From Streptomyces viridochromogenes DSM 40736 (GTDB taxonomy: Bacteria > Actinomycetota > Actinomycetes > Streptomycetales > Streptomycetaceae): a DNA stretch of 64,000 nucleotides. The stretch lies in NCBI RefSeq assembly GCF_000158955.1, contig NZ_GG657757.1, forward strand, positions 7,239,122-7,303,121, written 5' to 3'. Shown one piece after another: positions 45,900 through 55,143 of the stretch (within the stretch, counting starts at the first letter, position 1; every line of letters begins with the position of its first letter). The translations under genes were made by a program, and so were the position numbers. Below the pieces are notes generated by a model, which was given only the letters and a program-made list of their open reading frames with translations, did not search any database and was not told where the DNA came from.

Positions 45900-47069
45900 G
45901 TGGCGGACGCTGCAGTGAGCGGCACCCGGAGGGCACAGCGGACGGGGCGGGTGCTCGTCGCCGCGGACAAGTTCAAGGGGTCGCTGACGGCCGTGGAGGT
46001 CGCCGAGCGGGTGACGGCCGGGCTGCGCCGGGCCGTACCGGACCTCGAGGTCGAGGCGCTGCCCGTGGCCGACGGCGGCGACGGGACGGTGGCCGCGGCG
46101 GTCGCGGCCGGGTTCGAGCGCCGCGAGGTACGGGTCGCGGGCCCCTTGGGCGACGAGGTGACGGCGGCGTTCGCGCTGCGCGAGGGCACCGCGGTCGTGG
46201 AGATGGCCGAGGCGAGCGGGCTCCAGCGGCTTCCCGCCGGGGTCTTCGCACCGCTCACGGCCTCCACCTACGGCTCCGGTGAGCTGCTGCGGGCCGCGCT
46301 GGACGCGGGCGCCCGCACGATCGTCTTCGGGGTCGGCGGCAGTGCGACCACGGACGGCGGCGCGGGCATGCTGTCCGCGTTGGGCGCCCGGTTCCTGGAC
46401 GCGGACGGCGAGCCGGTACCGCCGGGCGGCGGCGGCCTCGCCGGTCTGGCCGGCGCCGACCTGTCGAACCTCGACCCTCGGCTCGCCGAGATCGAATTCG
46501 TCCTCGCGAGCGACGTGGACAACCCGCTGACCGGCCCCAAGGGCGCGCCCGCGGTCTACGGCCCGCAAAAGGGCGCCTCGCCGGACGACGTGGAGGCCCT
46601 GGACGCAGCCCTCGCGCACTTCGCGAAGGTCCTGGAGGGGGCGCTGGGCCCGAAGGCCGCCGAGTACGCCGCCTCGCCGGGCGCGGGTGCCGCCGGCGGC
46701 ATCGGCTACGGCGCCCTGCTGCTGGGCGCCCGGTTCCGTCCCGGCATCGAGGTGATGCTCGACGTCCTGGGCTTCGCACCCGCCCTGGACCGTGCCGGCC
46801 TGGTGATCACAGGTGAGGGCTCCCTCGACGAGCAGACCCTCCACGGCAAGGCCCCGGCGGGCGTCGCCGCGGCGGCCCGTGCGGCCGGCAAGGACGTCGT
46901 CGCGGTCTGCGGCCGTCTGGCCCTGCCCCCGGAGACCCTGGGCCGCGCCGGCTTCCGTCGTGCGTACCCCCTGACGGAGGCGGAGCCGGACGTCGCGAAG
47001 TGCATCGCCGAGGCGGGCCCGATCCTGGAGAGGGTGGCGGAGCGCATCGCCAGGGACTTCCTGACCTGA
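45900..47069 (+). CDS. Glycerate 2-kinase (GarK/GlxK type)
   Basis: Phosphorylates D-glycerate with ATP to 2-phosphoglycerate. 389 residues; diagnostic stretches include ADKFKGSLTA near 25, PVADGGDGT near 62, GVGGSATTDGGAGM near 155 and TGEGSLDEQT near 303. The GTG at 45900 is chosen because AAGGGGAG ends 5 bases upstream; the GTG two codons earlier overlaps that site. It could consume glycerate made from glyoxylate, and the nearby ethylmalonyl-CoA pathway releases glyoxylate, but no glyoxylate carboligase or tartronate semialdehyde reductase is in the window. Followed by a bidirectional terminator. Confidence 0.93.
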   Translation: MADAAVSGTRRAQRTGRVLVAADKFKGSLTAVEVAERVTAGLRRAVPDLEVEALPVADGGDGTVAAAVAAGFERREVRVAGPLGDEVTAAFALREGTAVVEMAEASGLQRLPAGVFAPLTASTYGSGELLRAALDAGARTIVFGVGGSATTDGGAGMLSALGARFLDADGEPVPPGGGGLAGLAGADLSNLDPRLAEIEFVLASDVDNPLTGPKGAPAVYGPQKGASPDDVEALDAALAHFAKVLEGALGPKAAEYAASPGAGAAGGIGYGALLLGARFRPGIEVMLDVLGFAPALDRAGLVITGEGSLDEQTLHGKAPAGVAAAARAAGKDVVAVCGRLALPPETLGRAGFRRAYPLTEAEPDVAKCIAEAGPILERVAERIARDFLT

Positions 47070-47133
47070 GTCTGGTTCTGTCCGACCTGCGCCGGGCCGC
47101 AGAGCAAGGCAGCCGCAGAGCAAAGCAAGCGAA

Positions 47134-47164
47134 GGGCCCCGAACCGATACCCGGTCCGGGGCCC
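47134..47164. terminator. Bidirectional terminator between glycerate kinase and pssA
   Basis: GGGCCCCG and its complement CGGGGCCC form an 8-bp stem, extended by a second imperfect stem ACCG/CGGT around the loop. It lies 65 bases after one stop codon and 25 bases beyond the other. Confidence 0.7.
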
Positions 47165-47189
47165 AAAGCAGGAATCACACGCTACGGCG

Positions 47190-48041
47190 TCACGGAAGCT
47201 GCGCCGCCCGCGCCTCACGCCGGTTGTCACGGAACGTGTTCACCCGGCGCGCCGTGGCGAACAGCGGGATCGTCGCCGCCATCACGATCTGCAGCGCGCA
47301 CCCCGTCTGCAGCAGCGCCTGGCCGCCCGGCGCGTCGAACGCCCAGGCCGCCAGCATGCCCATGGCCGAGACGATCCAGCCGAGCACCGCCACCGCCAGG
47401 ACGCCCCGCGGCTTCGGGTACTCGACCCGGCTCACCATCAGCCACGCGGTACCGACGACCGCCAGCAGCGTCGCCTCGAACGGCAGCTCCAGCAGCACGA
47501 TCGAGACGACCGTGAGCGCACCGAACGGCGAGGGCATGCCCTGGAACGTGCCGTCCTTCACGGTGACGCACGAGAAGCGCGCAAGCCGCAGCACCACCGC
47601 CAACAGCACCACGATCGCGCCCACCGCCGCGACCCGCTCGTGGGCGTCCCTCGCGACCATGCCGTACACCAGCACGAAGTACGCGGGCGCCAGGCCGAAG
47701 CTGATCAGGTCGGAGAGGTTGTCCAGCTCCGCACCCATCGGCGACGACCGCAGCTTGCGGGCGACGAGGCCGTCGAACAGGTCGAACACAGCCGCGCACA
47801 GCATCAGGATCACGGCCGTGGCCGCGCTGTTGCGGGCCATGCCCGAGGCGTCACCCGAGAGGTGCGGGATGAGGATGCCGGTGGTGGTGAAGTACACCGC
47901 CATGAAGCCGCACGTGGCGTTGCCGAGCGTCAGGGTGTCCGCTATCGACAGGCGCAGAGAGAGGGGCATCTCCTCTTCTTCGCCGACCTCGTCGGCCTCC
48001 GGCACCCAGCCGGCCTTGGTATCCGGATCAATCACGGTCAA
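47190..48041 (-). CDS. pssA: CDP-diacylglycerol-serine O-phosphatidyltransferase
   Basis: Makes phosphatidylserine from CDP-diacylglycerol and serine in the membrane. 283 residues with about 8 hydrophobic helices; the CDP-alcohol phosphotransferase motif DG-x2-AR-x8-G-x3-D-x3-D is seen in FDGLVARKLRSSPMGAELDN (residues 88-107) with its aspartates intact. The gene overlaps the psd stop by 14 bases, so phosphatidylserine synthase and decarboxylase are co-translated and together supply phosphatidylethanolamine. Confidence 0.94.
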   Translation of the reverse strand: MTVIDPDTKAGWVPEADEVGEEEEMPLSLRLSIADTLTLGNATCGFMAVYFTTTGILIPHLSGDASGMARNSAATAVILMLCAAVFDLFDGLVARKLRSSPMGAELDNLSDLISFGLAPAYFVLVYGMVARDAHERVAAVGAIVVLLAVVLRLARFSCVTVKDGTFQGMPSPFGALTVVSIVLLELPFEATLLAVVGTAWLMVSRVEYPKPRGVLAVAVLGWIVSAMGMLAAWAFDAPGGQALLQTGCALQIVMAATIPLFATARRVNTFRDNRREARAAQLP

Positions 48042-48684
48042 TGCGAGTCACCCCAGCCACGGTCTTCTGACCGACCTCGACCGCGACCTCCACGCCTTCG
48101 GGCAGGTAGAGGTCGACCCGCGAGCCGAAGCGGATCAGGCCGATCCGCTCGCCCTGCTCGACCTTGGTGCCCTGCGGCACGTAGGGAACGATGCGGCGGG
48201 CGACCGCGCCGGCGATCTGGATCATCTCGATGTCGCCGAGCTCGGTGTCGAAGTGCCACACGACACGCTCGTTGTTCTCGCTCTCCTTGTTGAAGGCGGG
48301 AACGAAGCCACCCGGGATGTGCTCGACCGACGTCACCGTGCCGGCCAGCGGCGCGCGGTTGACGTGGACGTTGAGCGGGCTCATGAAGATCGCGACGCGG
48401 GTGCGGCCGTCCTTCCACGGCATGATGCTCTGCACCACACCGTCGGCGGGCGAGATGACCCGGCCCTGGGTGATCTCGCGCTCGGGGTCGCGGAAGAACC
48501 ACAGCATCCCCGCCGCGAGCGCGGTGGCGGGAACGGCGACGGCCTTGGCGGCGCCGGAGCGGCGGGCACGGGCCAGGCTGAGAGCTGCGGTGGCGACGGT
48601 CGGAAGGAGCCACGGCGATGCTCCGCGCGCGAGGCGTACGCCGGCCCGGCTGTCGCGTGGTGCAGAGGTTTGGCTGTGGGGCAT
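48028..48684 (-). CDS. psd: Phosphatidylserine decarboxylase, short (archaeal-type) form
   Basis: Decarboxylates phosphatidylserine to phosphatidylethanolamine using a pyruvoyl group made by self-cleavage. 218 residues with one hydrophobic helix (about 48-64). The cleavage site is RFGSR (F186-G187-S188), the FGS variant of the LGST motif; SPADG (residues 78-82) and the HVNR/ERV motifs are present. The ATG with GAAGG upstream was chosen; a longer upstream extension is Arg/Pro-rich and unlike the family. It precedes and overlaps pssA. Confidence 0.92.
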   Translation of the reverse strand: MPHSQTSAPRDSRAGVRLARGASPWLLPTVATAALSLARARRSGAAKAVAVPATALAAGMLWFFRDPEREITQGRVISPADGVVQSIMPWKDGRTRVAIFMSPLNVHVNRAPLAGTVTSVEHIPGGFVPAFNKESENNERVVWHFDTELGDIEMIQIAGAVARRIVPYVPQGTKVEQGERIGLIRFGSRVDLYLPEGVEVAVEVGQKTVAGVTRIDRD

Positions 48685-48854
48685 GGATGACCTTCGTAGC
48701 GGATGAGGCCGCACTCTGACGGGGGACGGCGGCTTTCCGGCGATCGTAGCGGCTCGGGGCCCTAACTGGGTAAGCCAGGAAGCCGAGTCGGCGACCGAAG
48801 AGTGCTGACGGGGTGTGATCTTCTTCTCCAAGAAAACACCCCGTATCCGGACAT

Positions 48855-50060
48855 CTAGCCCTGGAATCGATACTCTTCGAGCAGTCGCCGACCGATGATC
48901 ATTTTCTGGATTTCGGCGGTACCTTCGCCGATCAGCAGCATCGGGGCCTCACGATAGAGGCGCTCGATCTCGTACTCCTTGGAGAAGCCGTAGCCGCCGT
49001 GGATCCGGAAGGCGTCCTCGACGACCTCCTTGCAGTACTCGGAGGCGAGGTACTTCGCCATCCCAGCCTCAAGGTCGTTTCGCTCCCCGGAGTCCTTTTT
49101 GCGAGCTGCGTTCACCATCATCGCATGGGCGGCCTCGACCTTGGTAGCCATCTCGGCCAGCTTGAACTGGATCGCCTGATGCTGGGCGATCGGCCTGCCG
49201 AAGGTGTGACGCTGCTGCGCGTACTGGACACCCAGTTCGAACGCACGCTGAGCGACGCCGCAGCCACGCGCCGCCACGTTGACGCGACCGACCTCCACAC
49301 CGTCCATCATCTGGTAGAAACCACGGCCGGTGACGCCTCCGAGCACACGATCCGCAGGAATCCGCAGGCCATCCATGATGAGTTCGGTGGTGTCGACCCC
49401 CTTGTAACCCATCTTGTCGATCTTGCCGGGGATGGTGAGGCCCGGGCGGACCTCCCCGAAGCCGGGCTCCTTCTCGACGAGGAAGGTCGTCATCGATTTG
49501 TGGGGCGCGGTGCCCTCGGGGTGACCTTCGTCACTTCTGACCAGAACGGCCACCAGAGACGACGTTCCGCCGTTCGTGAGCCACATCTTCTGGCCGTTCA
49601 GGACGTACTCCTCGCCGTCCTTCACCGCCTTCGACGTGATCGCCGACACGTCCGAGCCCAGGCCCGGCTCCGACATCGAGAAGGCGCCCCGGATGTCGCC
49701 GGCCGCCATCCTCGGCAGGAAGTGGTCCTTCTGCTCCTGCGTGCCGTGCTGCTTGAGCATGTACGCCACGATGAAGTGCGTGTTGATGATGCCGGACACC
49801 GACATCCAGCCGCGCGCGATCTCCTCGACGCACAGGGCGTACGTCAGGAGCGACTCGCCCAGACCCCCGTACTCCTCGGGGATCATCAGGCCGAACAGGC
49901 CCAACTCCTTCAGCCCGTCGACGATCTGCTGCGGGTACTCGTCGCGGTGCTCCAGCTCCGTCGCGACCGGGATGATCTCCTTGTCCACGAAGTCCCGGAC
50001 GGTGGACAGGATCTCCTGCTGGATGTCCGTCAGACCGGCGGTCTGGGCGAGTCGCGCCAT
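48855..50060 (-). CDS. Acyl-CoA dehydrogenase, probable (2S)-methylsuccinyl-CoA dehydrogenase
   Basis: A 401-residue flavoprotein of the acyl-CoA dehydrogenase fold. FAD/substrate motifs are FSMSEPGLGSD (about 127-137) and WLTNGGTSS (about 161-169). The catalytic glutamate lies in LLIGEGTAEIQ near the C-terminus. In this operon the expected job is oxidation of methylsuccinyl-CoA to mesaconyl-CoA. Proteobacterial Mcd enzymes are longer (about 550 residues), so the assignment rests on context and the substrate could be isovaleryl- or short-chain-CoA. It is the last gene of the five-gene block, 2 bases after the MaoC gene. Confidence 0.85.
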   Translation of the reverse strand: MARLAQTAGLTDIQQEILSTVRDFVDKEIIPVATELEHRDEYPQQIVDGLKELGLFGLMIPEEYGGLGESLLTYALCVEEIARGWMSVSGIINTHFIVAYMLKQHGTQEQKDHFLPRMAAGDIRGAFSMSEPGLGSDVSAITSKAVKDGEEYVLNGQKMWLTNGGTSSLVAVLVRSDEGHPEGTAPHKSMTTFLVEKEPGFGEVRPGLTIPGKIDKMGYKGVDTTELIMDGLRIPADRVLGGVTGRGFYQMMDGVEVGRVNVAARGCGVAQRAFELGVQYAQQRHTFGRPIAQHQAIQFKLAEMATKVEAAHAMMVNAARKKDSGERNDLEAGMAKYLASEYCKEVVEDAFRIHGGYGFSKEYEIERLYREAPMLLIGEGTAEIQKMIIGRRLLEEYRFQG

Positions 50061-50062
50061 GG

Positions 50063-50575
50063 CTACTTCTCCTGCTCCTTGAGCTCGGGGCGGCCGGGCT
50101 GCTCGCCGCCGCGCTCCTTGATGTACGTCTCGGTCGGCACCATCACCTTGCGGCGGAACACGCAGACCAGCGTGCCGTCCTGCTTGTAGCCCTTGGTCTC
50201 GACGTGCACGATGCCGCGGTCGTTCTTCGACTTCGACGGCCACTTGTCGAGCACGGTCGTCTGGCCGTAGATGGTGTCGCCGTGGAAGGTCGGCGCCACG
50301 TGCTTGAGCGACTCGATCTCCAGGTTGGCGATCGCCTTGCCGGAGATGTCGGGCACGCTCATGCCGAGCAGCAGCGAGTAGACGTAGTTGCCGACGACGA
50401 CGTTCTTGCCGAAGTCCGTCGTCTTCTCCGCATAGTTCGTGTCCATGTGGAGCGGGTGGTGGTTCATGGTGAGGAGACAGAACAGGTGGTCGTCGTACTC
50501 CGTGACCGTCTTGCCCGGCCAGTGCTTGTACGTCGCCCCGACCTCGAACTCCTCGTAGGTGCGTCCGAACTGCAT
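50063..50575 (-). CDS. MaoC-family hydratase, probable mesaconyl-CoA hydratase
   Basis: A 170-residue single hotdog domain. The R-hydratase motif (FCLLTMNHHPLHMD, about 32-45) carries the catalytic D/N-H pair in variant form, with NHHPLHMD typical of MaoC/NodN proteins. By context it hydrates mesaconyl-C1-CoA to beta-methylmalyl-CoA in the ethylmalonyl-CoA pathway. It is 5 bases downstream of the Mcl-like gene, which would cleave that product. A broader enoyl-CoA hydratase role is the alternative. Confidence 0.85.
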   Translation of the reverse strand: MQFGRTYEEFEVGATYKHWPGKTVTEYDDHLFCLLTMNHHPLHMDTNYAEKTTDFGKNVVVGNYVYSLLLGMSVPDISGKAIANLEIESLKHVAPTFHGDTIYGQTTVLDKWPSKSKNDRGIVHVETKGYKQDGTLVCVFRRKVMVPTETYIKERGGEQPGRPELKEQEK

Positions 50576-50580
50576 CGCGC

Positions 50581-51540
50581 TCAGCCCTCCGGGATCTCGA
50601 ACTTGCTGGTGCGCTGCATGCCGGCCGCGCGGCCCTTGCCGGAGATGACGAGCGCCATCTTGCGGCTGGCCTCGTCGATCATCTCGTCGCCGAGCATCGC
50701 GGAGCCCTTCTTGCCGCCCGCCTCGGACGTGTAGTAGTCGTACGCGTCCAGGATCAGCTCGGCGTGGTCGTAGTCCTCCTGCGACGGCGAGAAGATCTCG
50801 TTGGACGCCTCGACCTGGCCCGGGTGCAGCACCCACTTGCCGTCGAAGCCGAGGGCCGCGGCGCGCTGGGCGACCTCGCGGTAGCCGTCGATGTTGCGGA
50901 TCTGCAGGTAGGGGCCGTCGATCGCCTGGAGGTTGTTGGCACGGGCGGCCATCAGGATCTTCATCAGGATGTAGTGGTAGGCGTCCGCCGGGTAGCCGGG
51001 CGGCTGCTCGCCCACGACCAGCGACTTCATGTTGATGGACGCCATGAAGTCGGCCGGGCCGAAGATGATGGTCTCGACGCGCGGGGAGGCCTGCGCGATC
51101 TCGTTGACGTTGTTCAGGCCCTGGGCGTTCTCGATCTGCGCCTCGATGCCGATCTTGCCGACCTCGAAGCCCATCGTCTTCTCGATCTGCGTCAGCAGCA
51201 GGTCCAGGGCGACGACCTGCTGGGCCGTCTGCACCTTCGGCAGCATGATGCAGTCGAGGTTCTGGCCGGCGCCCTCGACGACCGTGACGACGTCGCGGTA
51301 CGTCCATTCGGTCGTCCAGTCGTTGACGCGCACGACCCGCGTCTTGCCCGTCCAGTCGCCCTCGTTGAGGAACTTGACGATGGTGTGCCGCGCCTCGGGC
51401 TTGGCGAGCGGGGCGCACGCGTCCTCCAGGTCGAGGAAGACCTGGTCCGCCGGGAGGCCCTGCGCCTTCTCCAGGAAGCGCGGGTTGCTTCCCGGCACCG
51501 CGAGACACGAGCGGCGGGGACGCAGACGGTTGACGGTCAT
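50581..51540 (-). CDS. mcl: HpcH/HpaI-family (3S)-malyl-CoA / beta-methylmalyl-CoA lyase
   Basis: A 319-residue TIM-barrel lyase of the CitE/Mcl group that cleaves beta-methylmalyl-CoA to glyoxylate and propionyl-CoA. The metal glutamate is in QIENAQG (about 136-142), the metal aspartate in FGPADFM, the CoA-binding R10 region is RSCLAVPGSN, and VFLDLEDAC is the N-terminal hallmark. Its start overlaps the mutase stop codon (ATGA), so both proteins are made together. L-malyl-CoA or citramalyl-CoA are also possible substrates. Confidence 0.9.
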   Translation of the reverse strand: MTVNRLRPRRSCLAVPGSNPRFLEKAQGLPADQVFLDLEDACAPLAKPEARHTIVKFLNEGDWTGKTRVVRVNDWTTEWTYRDVVTVVEGAGQNLDCIMLPKVQTAQQVVALDLLLTQIEKTMGFEVGKIGIEAQIENAQGLNNVNEIAQASPRVETIIFGPADFMASINMKSLVVGEQPPGYPADAYHYILMKILMAARANNLQAIDGPYLQIRNIDGYREVAQRAAALGFDGKWVLHPGQVEASNEIFSPSQEDYDHAELILDAYDYYTSEAGGKKGSAMLGDEMIDEASRKMALVISGKGRAAGMQRTSKFEIPEG

Positions 51541-53585
51541 GCGGGGACCTCCAGGGGGTCGAGCTGGTTCGCTTTCCGGATCTCGTCGACGATGCGGCCG
51601 ATGATTCCGGTGATGTCGAAGTCCTTCGGGGTGAAGACGGCGGCCACTCCGGCTTGCCTGAGCTGCTCGGCGTCACCATTCGGGATGATGCCACCGGCGA
51701 TCACGGGTATATCTGTGGCACCGGCCACACGCAGCCGTTCGAGGACGTCCGGCACCAGCTGGGCGTGGGAGCCGGACAGGATGGACAGGCCGACCGCGTG
51801 CACGTCCTCGGCGAGGGCCGCGTCCACGATCTGCTCGGGCGTCAGCCGGATGCCCTGGTAGACCACCTCGAAGCCGGCGTCCCGTGCGCGCACCGCGATC
51901 TGCTCGGCACCGTTGGAGTGCCCGTCCAGGCCCGGCTTGCCGACCAGGAAGCGCAGCTTGCCGACGCCCAGCTCCTTCGCCGTGACGTCCACCTTGTGGC
52001 GGACCAGGGCCAGCGTGCTGCCCTCCTCGACGGGGACGGCCACCGGCGCCGAGGAGACGCCCGTGGGCGCCCGGAACTCGCCGAACACCTCGCGCAGGGC
52101 CCCGGCCCACTCGCCGGTCGTCGCCCCCGCCCGGGCGCACTCCAGGGTGGCCTCCATGAGGTTCCCGGTGCCGCGTGCGACCTCCTTCAGCCGCTCCAGC
52201 GCCTTGCAGGGGCGCGGATGGTTGAAGGGCGGCTGGTAGCGGCTGTCGCGCCACTGCTGGAGCGAGGCGATGACCCGGGCCTCGACCTCCGGGTCCACCG
52301 TCTGGATCGCGGTGTCCAGGTCGGCGGTCAGCGGGTTCGGCTCGGTGCCCTCGAAGGCGTTGACACCGATGATCTTCTCCTGGCCGGACTCGATCCTGCC
52401 CCGGCGCTCGGCGTGCGAGGCGACCAGCTGGGACTTGAGGTAGCCGGACTCGACGGCCGCCATCGCGCCGCCCATCTCCTGGATGCGGTCGATCTCCGCG
52501 AGCGCGGACTCGACCAGCTCCTCCACCTTCGCCTCGATCACCTTCGAGCCGTCGAAGATGTCCTCGTACTCCAGCAGGTCGCTCTCGTAGGCCAGCACCT
52601 GCTGGATGCGCAGCGACCACTGCTGGTCCCAGGGGCGGGGCAGGCCCAGCGCCTCGTTCCAGGCCGGCAGCTGCACGGCGCGCGCGCGGGCGTCCTTGGA
52701 GAGGGTCACGGCCAGCATCTCCAGCACGATCCGCTGGACGTTGTTCTCCGGCTGGGCCTCCGTCAGGCCCAGGGAGTTGACCTGGACGCCGTAGCGGAAG
52801 CGGCGGTGCTTCGGGTTCTCGATGCCGTACCGCTCACGCGTGACCTTGTCCCAGATGCGGCCGAAGGCGCGCATCTTGCACATCTCCTCGATGAAGCGGA
52901 CGCCCGCGTTCACGAAGAAGGAGATCCGGCCGACGACATCGCCCATGCGCTCCTGCGGCACCTGGCCGGAGTCGCGCACGGCGTCGAGGACGGCGATCGC
53001 GGTGGACATCGCGTACGCGATCTCCTGGACCGGAGTGGCGCCCGCCTCCTGCAGGTGGTAGCTGCAGATGTTGATCGGGTTCCACTTCGGCATGTGGGAG
53101 ACCGTGTACGCGATCATGTCCGTCGTCAGCCGGAGCGACGGCCCCGGCGGGAACACGTGCGTCCCGCGGGACAGGTACTCCTTGACGATGTCGTTCTGGG
53201 TCGTGCCCTGGAGCTTGGTGATGTCCGCACCCTGCTCCTCGGCGACGACCTGGTAGAGCGCCAGCAGCCACATGGCCGTGGCGTTGATGGTCATCGAGGT
53301 GTTCATCTGCTCCAGGGGGATGTCCTGGAACAGCCGGCGCATGTCACCGAGGTGCGCGATCGGCACACCGACCCGGCCGACCTCGCCACGGGCGAGGATG
53401 TGGTCGGAGTCGTAGCCGGTCTGCGTCGGCAGGTCGAACGCCACCGACAGACCCGTCTGCCCCTTGGCGAGGTTGCGCCGGTACAGCTCGTTCGACGCCT
53501 CGGCCGTGGAGTGACCGGCGTACGTGCGCATGAGCCACGGCCGGTCCTTCTCCCGCCTGTGTTCGGCGGGCTGACGCTCAGTCAT
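51537..53585 (-). CDS. ecm: Ethylmalonyl-CoA mutase (B12-dependent, MeaA-like)
   Basis: A 682-residue adenosylcobalamin mutase in which substrate-binding TIM barrel (about 15-520) and B12-binding Rossmann domain (about 545-675) are fused in one chain. The cobalt-ligand histidine is H556 in DGHSNG, followed by GLSILSGSH and VIAGGIIP. The early TYAGHST (residues 21-27) is the mutase substrate motif. Next to crotonyl-CoA carboxylase/reductase the expected reaction is ethylmalonyl-CoA to methylsuccinyl-CoA; methylmalonyl-CoA mutases are longer or two-subunit. It lies 17 bases downstream of ccr. Confidence 0.93.
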   Translation of the reverse strand: MTERQPAEHRREKDRPWLMRTYAGHSTAEASNELYRRNLAKGQTGLSVAFDLPTQTGYDSDHILARGEVGRVGVPIAHLGDMRRLFQDIPLEQMNTSMTINATAMWLLALYQVVAEEQGADITKLQGTTQNDIVKEYLSRGTHVFPPGPSLRLTTDMIAYTVSHMPKWNPINICSYHLQEAGATPVQEIAYAMSTAIAVLDAVRDSGQVPQERMGDVVGRISFFVNAGVRFIEEMCKMRAFGRIWDKVTRERYGIENPKHRRFRYGVQVNSLGLTEAQPENNVQRIVLEMLAVTLSKDARARAVQLPAWNEALGLPRPWDQQWSLRIQQVLAYESDLLEYEDIFDGSKVIEAKVEELVESALAEIDRIQEMGGAMAAVESGYLKSQLVASHAERRGRIESGQEKIIGVNAFEGTEPNPLTADLDTAIQTVDPEVEARVIASLQQWRDSRYQPPFNHPRPCKALERLKEVARGTGNLMEATLECARAGATTGEWAGALREVFGEFRAPTGVSSAPVAVPVEEGSTLALVRHKVDVTAKELGVGKLRFLVGKPGLDGHSNGAEQIAVRARDAGFEVVYQGIRLTPEQIVDAALAEDVHAVGLSILSGSHAQLVPDVLERLRVAGATDIPVIAGGIIPNGDAEQLRQAGVAAVFTPKDFDITGIIGRIVDEIRKANQLDPLEVPA

Positions 53586-53602
53586 CTGTGCTCCCGGGTG
53601 TC

Positions 53603-54946
53603 TCAGATGTTGCGGAAGCGGTTGATGGCGTCGATGTGCTTGGCGCGCTTCTCCCGGTCGCGGACGCCCAGGCCCTCCTCGGGGGCCATGCACAGCACGC
53701 CGACCTTGCCCTGGTGGAGGTTGCGGTGCACGTCGTAGGCCGCCTGACCGGTGTCCTGAAGGGAGTACACCTTCGACAGGGTCGGGTGGATCTTGCCCTT
53801 CGCGATGAGCCGGTTGGCCTCCCAGGCCTCGCGGTAGTTGGCGAAGTGCGAGCCGATGATCCGCTTCAGCGACATCCACAGGTAGCGGTTGTCGTACTCG
53901 TGCATGTAGCCCGAGGTCGAGGCGCAGGTGGTGATGGTGCCGCCCTTGCGCGTGACGAAGACGCTCGCGCCGAAGGTCTCGCGGCCGGGGTGCTCGAAGA
54001 CGATGTCGATGTCCTCGCCGCCGGTGAGTTCACGGATGCGCTTGCCGAAGCGCTTCCACTCCTTCGGGTCCTGGGTGTTCTCGTCCTTCCAGAACTTGTA
54101 GCCCTCGGCGTTGCGGTCGATGATCGCCTCGGCGCCCATGGAGCGGCAGATGTCCGCCTTCTGGTCGCTGGAGACGACACAGATCGGGTTGGCGCCGCCG
54201 GCCAGCGCGAACTGGGTGGCGTACGAGCCGAGGCCGCCGCTCGCGCCCCAGATCAGCACGTTGTCGCCCTGCTTCATGCCGGCGCCGTTGCGGGAGACGA
54301 GCTGCCGGTAGGCGGTGGAGTTCACCAGGCCCGGGGCGGCGGCCTCCTCCCAGCTCAGGTGGTCCGGCTTCGGCATCAGCTGGTTGGACTTGACCAGGGC
54401 GATCTCGGCGAGGCCGCCGAAGTTGGTCTCGAAGCCCCAGATGCGCTGCTCGGGGTCGAGCATGGTGTCGTTGTGGCCGTCGCTGGACTCCAGCTCGACG
54501 GAGAGGCAGTGCGCGACGACCTCGTCTCCGGGGCGCCAGGCGTTGACGCCCGGGCCGGTGCGCAGGACGACGCCCGCGAGGTCGGAGCCGATGATGTGGT
54601 ACGGCAGGTCGTGGCGCTTGGCCAGCTCGTTGGTGCGGCCGTAGCGCTCCAGGAAGCCGAAGGTGGACAGCGGCTCGAAGATCGACGTCCACACCGAGTT
54701 GTAGTTGACCGACGAGGCCATGACGGCCACGAGCGCCTCGCCCGGGCCGAGCTCGGGCAGCGGCACCTCGTCCAGGTGGATCGACTTGCGGGGGTCCTTG
54801 TCGCGCGTGGCGAGCCCGGAGAACATCTCCGTCTCGTCCTTGTGCACGGTGATCGCGCGGTACGACTCGGGGAGCGGGAGGGCGGCGAAGTCCTCCGACG
54901 TGGAGTCGGGCGACTGGATCGCGGCCAGGATGTCCTTCACGGTCAC
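53603..54946 (-). CDS. ccr: Crotonyl-CoA carboxylase/reductase
   Basis: An NADPH-dependent medium-chain dehydrogenase that reductively carboxylates crotonyl-CoA to ethylmalonyl-CoA. It opens the ethylmalonyl-CoA acetate-assimilation pathway and supplies polyketide extender units. 447 residues, normal length; Rossmann motif near WGASGGLGSYA (233-243). The four CO2-pocket residues known from the Kitasatospora setae enzyme (Asn, Phe, Glu, His) are found here as N81 (SVNYN), F172-E173 (GFETN) and H367 (GSHFAN), so it should carboxylate rather than only reduce. First gene of the five-gene operon, with a leader of about 190 bases. Confidence 0.96.
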   Translation of the reverse strand: MTVKDILAAIQSPDSTSEDFAALPLPESYRAITVHKDETEMFSGLATRDKDPRKSIHLDEVPLPELGPGEALVAVMASSVNYNSVWTSIFEPLSTFGFLERYGRTNELAKRHDLPYHIIGSDLAGVVLRTGPGVNAWRPGDEVVAHCLSVELESSDGHNDTMLDPEQRIWGFETNFGGLAEIALVKSNQLMPKPDHLSWEEAAAPGLVNSTAYRQLVSRNGAGMKQGDNVLIWGASGGLGSYATQFALAGGANPICVVSSDQKADICRSMGAEAIIDRNAEGYKFWKDENTQDPKEWKRFGKRIRELTGGEDIDIVFEHPGRETFGASVFVTRKGGTITTCASTSGYMHEYDNRYLWMSLKRIIGSHFANYREAWEANRLIAKGKIHPTLSKVYSLQDTGQAAYDVHRNLHQGKVGVLCMAPEEGLGVRDREKRAKHIDAINRFRNI

Positions 54947-55143
54947 GGTGTTGCCTCCGGCGGTGAGCGCCCTGAGGGAGGGGCGCCGATGGTTACGTCG
55001 GTGCTGCTGAGGGTTGAGGGTGTGCCGTCGGTTCGGCGGTGATGCTGTTCGGCAGCGCTGGGTTGCGCGGGAGGTTGCCTGTGACGCAGGCGTCCGGGCG
55101 TGCAGGCGGGTGAGCTTGCTGGGACGGTCACCCGGACCTCTTC

